DNA from: Clostridium nigeriense
GTDB lineage: Bacteria > Bacillota > Clostridia > Clostridiales > Clostridiaceae
DNA: 64,000 bases
Direction of reading: 5' to 3'
NCBI RefSeq assembly: GCF_900086595.1
Contig: NZ_LT575472.1
Span: 1,647,514-1,711,513, forward strand
Shown here in pieces: positions 60,134 to 64,000 of the stretch. The notes beneath the pieces are model-generated. The model had not been told where the DNA came from. It did not search any database and worked only from the letters and a program-made list of their open reading frames with translations. A program made the position numbers and the translations under genes. The stretch's first letter is position 1. Each line of letters starts with the position of its first letter.

Positions 60134-60793
60134 TTAATTATTAAAATTATCTTTTCTAAATTTTTCAAATTCATCAGTAGTAAATAATTTTATATTTGCA
60201 TTTTCAATTTTTAGAATATGTGTAGAGTTACTTAATGCAATATCCATATTATGTTCTATTGATATTATTGTTTTTTTATTTTCTTTATTTAGTTTTTTTA
60301 AGATATTATATATTTCTTTTTGATTAACTTCATCTACGCCAGTTGAAGGCTCATCTAAAATTATAATTTCTGAATCACTAAGTAGTGCTCGTGCTATTAA
60401 TATCCTTTGTTGTTGTCCACCAGATAACATTCCTAAAAGTCTATTTTTAAAATCTGTCATATTAACAGATTCAAGAGCAGAATCTATGGAAGTGTTTTTA
60501 TTTTTTAGTGTTCTTTTATGACAAGCTAAAACTTCCTTTACTGTAATAGGAAATTGTGAATTAAAAGAATCTAATCTTTGTGGTACATATCCAATGGAGT
60601 TTGAACTTACTTCAATACTCCCAGAAGTAGGCTTTAATAAGCCTAGAATTAATTTTATTAATGTAGTTTTACAGCTACCATTTTCACCTACTATAGATAA
60701 ATAACATCCCTTAGGTATATGTAAATTTATATCTTTAAGTAGATATGGTGGTTTATTTGTATATGAAAAACATAGGTTTTTTATATCAATCAT
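60134..60793 (-). CDS. znuC: Zinc/manganese ABC transporter ATPase (ZnuC type)
   Basis: A 219-residue ATPase. Walker A is GENGSCKTTL, with a Cys where Gly is usual. The signature is LSGGQQQRILIA and Walker B is IIILDEPSTGVD. IGYVPQRLDSFNSQFPITVKEV is typical of metal-type ATPases. It is the first gene of the znu pair. Confidence 0.9.
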   Translation of the reverse strand: MIDIKNLCFSYTNKPPYLLKDINLHIPKGCYLSIVGENGSCKTTLIKLILGLLKPTSGSIEVSSNSIGYVPQRLDSFNSQFPITVKEVLACHKRTLKNKNTSIDSALESVNMTDFKNRLLGMLSGGQQQRILIARALLSDSEIIILDEPSTGVDEVNQKEIYNILKKLNKENKKTIISIEHNMDIALSNSTHILKIENANIKLFTTDEFEKFRKDNFNN

Positions 60794-60835
60794 TTAATCA
60801 TCTCCTAAATAGTCTAGTCTAATTATATATGATAA

Positions 60836-60850
60836 TGCGAATGATTTGCA
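60836..60850. promoter_or_regulatory. Candidate Zur operator
   Basis: TGCGAATGATTTGCA is a near-perfect inverted repeat (TGCRAA-N3-TTYGCA) located 43 bp upstream of znuC. It is a good position for the Zur-like repressor. Confidence 0.45.
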
Positions 60851-61006
60851 AGAATTACTTTTTTGTTACTATTCTGTCCACTTTCAATAGTCTTAACTAA
60901 ATAAATAATTTTAAATCATAGAATAAATACATATATTGCTTTATAATATGGATAAAACATATAATATAGATAATAAAACAAAAGTAAAGAATGCGGAGGA
61001 ATATAA

Positions 61007-61405
61007 ATGGATTTTTCAAGTTTAGTTTTAATGGAAAAGGATAAGGAGACTGGATTTATAACAAAAGAACTAGGAAGCTTTCAAGTTTCAGAGGGAGCTT
61101 TATATGTAAAAAAACTTTTTGTATTAAATGAAGAGGTAAATTTATTTTTTGATACAAATAAAGATGTAGAAGAATGGGAATACTCAGCTATATATGATTT
61201 ATTTAATTATGAAGCCTTTGTAAAGGAAGAATTTGAAATAGAAGATATATTGGATGAATATAATCCTACATTCTTAATAAAATTTAAATATGTAGATGAT
61301 TATGAATTCATGAAGGAAAGAATCAATAGATGTGTAGAATTAATAGAAAATTCTATGGATTATGTATTCAATGCTATTGAAGGAAAGGAAGAAGAATATA
61401 TTTAG
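61007..61405 (+). CDS. Conserved clostridial protein of unknown function
   Basis: A 132-residue acidic soluble protein. The first part (SSLVLMEKDKETGFITKELGSFQVSEGALYVKKLFV) and the C-terminal helix (FMKERINRCVELIENSMDYVFNAIEG) resemble a small uncharacterised clostridial family (DUF6762-like, by eye). It precedes pepF by 30 bases and probably shares its transcript. Confidence 0.7.
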   Translation: MDFSSLVLMEKDKETGFITKELGSFQVSEGALYVKKLFVLNEEVNLFFDTNKDVEEWEYSAIYDLFNYEAFVKEEFEIEDILDEYNPTFLIKFKYVDDYEFMKERINRCVELIENSMDYVFNAIEGKEEEYI

Positions 61406-61435
61406 AAAAGGAGGGCCTATTTTTAGGCAGATAAT

Positions 61436-63238
61436 ATGAGTGATTTAAAGGTATTGAAAAAAAGAGAAGAAATTAATGATAAATACAAATGGAAAGTAGA
61501 TAAGGTATTTAAAACTGATAAAGAGTGGGACGATGCTTTTAAGAACCTACAAGAAGAAGCTCCAAAACTTAAGGAGTTTGAAGGAAAGCTTAACAATTCA
61601 GAAAATATAGAGGCTTTTTTAGAAAAATATGTAGATTTAGGAATAAAAGCTGAAACTATATATGTTTATGCTCACTTAAAATGTGATGAAGATACGTCAA
61701 ATTCTAAGTATCAGGCTATGATGAATAAGGTTGATGCTTATATGGCTGAATATGCATCGTATACAGCTTATTTTGTTCCTGAAATTTTATCTTTAGATGA
61801 AAAGTTAATCAGGGATATAATAAATAATACAGATAATCTAAATTTATATAAATTTATGTTTGAAGATATACTAAAGGAAAAACCACATATATTAAGTAAG
61901 TCAGAAGAAGAGCTTTTAGCTTCAGTTTCTGATTGTTTAGAAGCTCCATCTTCAATTCATAATATGCTAACAAATGCAGATATGAAATTTGGTGATATTA
62001 TAGATGAAGACGGCGAAAAAGTAGAATTAACAGAAGGTAATTATTCTGCTTTTATAAAAAGTAAAGATAGAAATGTGAGAAGAGAAGCATTTAAAACTCT
62101 ATTTAATAGATATAAGGAATTAGAGAATACACTTGCTACAACTTTAAGTAGTTCAATTAAGAATTTTAATTTTGGTGCTAAAATAAGAAAATATAATTCA
62201 GCGCTAGAAGCTTCTTTAAAGCCTAATGATATTCCAGTGGAGGTTTATAAGAATGCAGTTAAGACTATAGATGATAATTTAAAATCTCTTCATAGATACG
62301 TTGCATTAAAGAAAAAATTATTAGGATTAGATGAAATGCATATGTATGATTTATATGTTCCTGTTATAGAAATTCCTAAGGAGCATATAGAATTTGATAA
62401 AGCTGTAGATATGGTTATAGAAGGCTTAAATCCCTTAGGCCAAGAATATTTAGATATATTTAAGTCAGGTGTAAATGATGGCTGGATAGATATATATCAA
62501 AATAAAGGTAAAAGAGGCGGAGCTTATTCTTGGGGTGGATATAAAACAATGCCATATGTGCTTTTAAATTATAATTATGAGTTACATGATGTTTCAACTT
62601 TAGCACATGAAATGGGGCATTCCATTCATTCTTATTATTCAAGAAAAGAGCAACCATATATTTACGCAGGATATACTTTGTTTTGTGCAGAAGTAGCTTC
62701 AACTACTAATGAAGCATTACTTATTCATCATTTAATTAACAAAGAAACTGATAAAAAGAAGAGACTTTATTTAATTAATCAAGAATTAGAACAAATAAGA
62801 ACTACAGTATTTAGACAGCTTATGTTTGCTGAATTTGAGCTTTATACTCATGAATCTTTAGAAAATGGAAATCCTTTAACTGCTGAGGATTATAACAAGG
62901 CTTGGCATGATTTAAATGTTAAGTATTTTGGACCAGACATGGTAGTTGATAATGAAATAGATATAGAATGGGCGAGAATACCGCATTTTTACTCAGACTT
63001 CTATGTATATCAATATGCTACTGGTTATGCTGCAGCTTCAGCTTTTGCAAAAGCTATATTAGAAGGAAAAGAAGGGGCTGTAGATAAGTATATAAACTTC
63101 TTAAAGAGTGGGGGAAGTGATTATCCAATAGAAATTTTAAAGATGGCTGGAGTTGATATGACAACTTCTAAACCTTTAGAAGCTACTATTGAAAGATTTA
63201 ATGAGTTACTAGATATGTTAGATAAAGAAATAAATTAA
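61436..63238 (+). CDS. pepF: Oligoendopeptidase F
   Basis: A 600-residue M3-family zinc peptidase. The active-site HEMGH is at residues 391-395 within STLAHEMGHSIHSYYSR, and the third ligand Glu is in AEVASTTNEALL. The N-terminal helical domain (NKYKWKVDKVFKTDKEWDDAF) and the C-terminal YQYATGYAAASAFAKAILEG are standard. It degrades oligopeptides in the cytoplasm. Length is normal. Confidence 0.95.
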   Translation: MSDLKVLKKREEINDKYKWKVDKVFKTDKEWDDAFKNLQEEAPKLKEFEGKLNNSENIEAFLEKYVDLGIKAETIYVYAHLKCDEDTSNSKYQAMMNKVDAYMAEYASYTAYFVPEILSLDEKLIRDIINNTDNLNLYKFMFEDILKEKPHILSKSEEELLASVSDCLEAPSSIHNMLTNADMKFGDIIDEDGEKVELTEGNYSAFIKSKDRNVRREAFKTLFNRYKELENTLATTLSSSIKNFNFGAKIRKYNSALEASLKPNDIPVEVYKNAVKTIDDNLKSLHRYVALKKKLLGLDEMHMYDLYVPVIEIPKEHIEFDKAVDMVIEGLNPLGQEYLDIFKSGVNDGWIDIYQNKGKRGGAYSWGGYKTMPYVLLNYNYELHDVSTLAHEMGHSIHSYYSRKEQPYIYAGYTLFCAEVASTTNEALLIHHLINKETDKKKRLYLINQELEQIRTTVFRQLMFAEFELYTHESLENGNPLTAEDYNKAWHDLNVKYFGPDMVVDNEIDIEWARIPHFYSDFYVYQYATGYAAASAFAKAILEGKEGAVDKYINFLKSGGSDYPIEILKMAGVDMTTSKPLEATIERFNELLDMLDKEIN

Positions 63239-63251
63239 TAAAGATAAAATT

Positions 63252-63295
63252 GGGGCTATCTTTTTTATTGGATGATAGCTCCATTAATATTTTTA
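63252..63295 (+). terminator. Terminator after pepF
   Basis: GGGGCTATC pairs with GATAGCTCC (one G-T pair) around a 13-base loop, with T-rich sequence following. Confidence 0.65.
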
Positions 63296-63314
63296 AGGCT
63301 TGGGGGGAAGAAGT

Positions 63315-64000
63315 ATGGAAAAATTTGAAAAAGTGTTTTTCAACATATTGACCAAAGAAATGAATTTTTTCATGAGAGATTATTATAGTAGTTATAATGA
63401 GAAAAATAAGTGGATAGGACTTTTAGATATAGAAGACACATATGTTGCAGTTTTAATAGTTAAAGATTCAGAGGAAGAAATAATATTTAACGAAGTAAAA
63501 GAATATTTATCTAATAATTTAAATAAGCCTTTTATAATTAATTTAATAGTTTTAGCTTCTGGAGAGTATTTAAGTTATGGAGAAAATTTTTATAATAAAT
63601 TAGTTTTTTCATTAAAAGAAAGAAATGTTATTTATTGTAGTGAAGGTTCTAAAGCCTTTTTACCAGTAATAGACTATATTGTAAAAATGGATGGTAAAAA
63701 AACAAGAAACTTTAATGAATATAAATATACATATAGTATTATATTAATTAATATTGTTATATTTTTAATAGAAGCAATTAAATCAAGAAACTTTATCAAT
63801 ATTGATATTTATACTTTAGCAGAAATGGGAGCTAAAATTAATATACTTATTAATTATGGAGAGTTTTATAGATTAATTATTGCAGCTTTTTTACACGGGG
63901 GATTAATTCATATATTTTTTAACATGAGTGCCCTTAATATTATAGGAAAAGAAGTAGAATCGGTATATGGAGGTAAAAAATTACTATTAATTTATTTTTT
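63315..64000 (+). CDS. Rhomboid-family intramembrane protease, N-terminal part
   Basis: The frame starts at ATG 63315 after GGGGGGAAGAAGT and runs open to the window edge (228 codons). A cytoplasmic N-terminal domain of ~145 residues precedes the first helix (IILINIVIFLIEAI). The rhomboid landmark W/Y-R-x-x-x-A-x-F-L-H-G-G-x-x-H-I-x-F-N is visible as YRLIIAAFLHGGLIHIFFNMSAL. The catalytic Gly-x-Ser and His helices lie beyond the edge. The long N-terminal domain resembles clostridial rhomboids. Confidence 0.85.
   Translation, partial: MEKFEKVFFNILTKEMNFFMRDYYSSYNEKNKWIGLLDIEDTYVAVLIVKDSEEEIIFNEVKEYLSNNLNKPFIINLIVLASGEYLSYGENFYNKLVFSLKERNVIYCSEGSKAFLPVIDYIVKMDGKKTRNFNEYKYTYSIILINIVIFLIEAIKSRNFINIDIYTLAEMGAKINILINYGEFYRLIIAAFLHGGLIHIFFNMSALNIIGKEVESVYGGKKLLLIYF

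Overview
The window is about 64 kb of very AT-rich DNA with tightly packed genes, strong GGAGG ribosome sites, T-box leaders, ferredoxin-dependent 2-oxoacid oxidation, ptb/buk and spore-coat genes (cotJABC, CotF-like). This points to an anaerobic, spore-forming Clostridium of the sensu stricto group. Flavonoid and sialic-acid catabolism together suggest a gut habitat (inference). No rRNA, tRNA, CRISPR array, transposase or phage gene was seen.

Region A (1-11.8 kb) is the most notable part: what looks like a nearly complete anaerobic flavonoid-to-fermentation-product pathway. A flavodoxin-type reductase (flavone reductase candidate) and a bacterial chalcone isomerase would open the flavonoid. 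A PhlG/phloretin-hydrolase-family enzyme would release phloroglucinol. A short-chain reductase, a cyclase-family cyclohydrolase, a 3-hydroxyacyl-CoA-dehydrogenase-like enzyme and a BKACE-family lyase match the known phloroglucinol reductase, dihydrophloroglucinol cyclohydrolase, 3-hydroxy-5-oxohexanoate dehydrogenase and triacetate acetoacetate-lyase steps. A CoA-transferase subunit at the left edge would activate acetoacetate. Two PAS-AAA+-HTH activators of sigma-54 and a soluble chemoreceptor-like protein are interleaved.

Region B (11.8-17.2 kb) is a ptb-iorA-iorB-(Mpv17-like)-buk operon. It should turn aryl-pyruvates into aryl-acetates, or butyryl-CoA into butyrate, with ATP gain. Three -24/-12 promoters (3456, 9557, 11982) each follow a copy of the same inverted repeat (AAATRCATT-N5-AATRCATTT), so regions A and B look like one sigma-54 regulon.

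Region C (17.3-26.1 kb) is general chromosome: GNAT and ACT proteins, a DksA-like zinc-finger protein, a hexapeptide acetyltransferase, a GPP34-like protein with a MerR regulator, an FMN-binding lipoprotein, and an ABC exporter.

Region D (26.1-39.1 kb) is a sialic-acid locus: an RpiR regulator, a SatABCD/Opp-type ABC importer, nanA, an unexpected FAD oxidoreductase, two tandem acetyl-esterase-fold proteins (the second lacking its serine nucleophile), nanE and nanK. A CcpA-like site overlaps the -35 element.

Region E (39.1-64 kb) holds spore-coat genes, an archaeal-type AspRS behind a T-box with a duplicated terminator module, cotJABC, a bicovalent-flavin oxidase, a TtcA-like protein, two GGDEF-EAL proteins, a MATE pump, a Trp T-box with trpP, a polysaccharide deacetylase, a dUTPase, an ABC-F protein, a PPi-type phosphofructokinase, an MntP-like pump, zur-znuBC, oligoendopeptidase F and a truncated rhomboid gene at the right edge.
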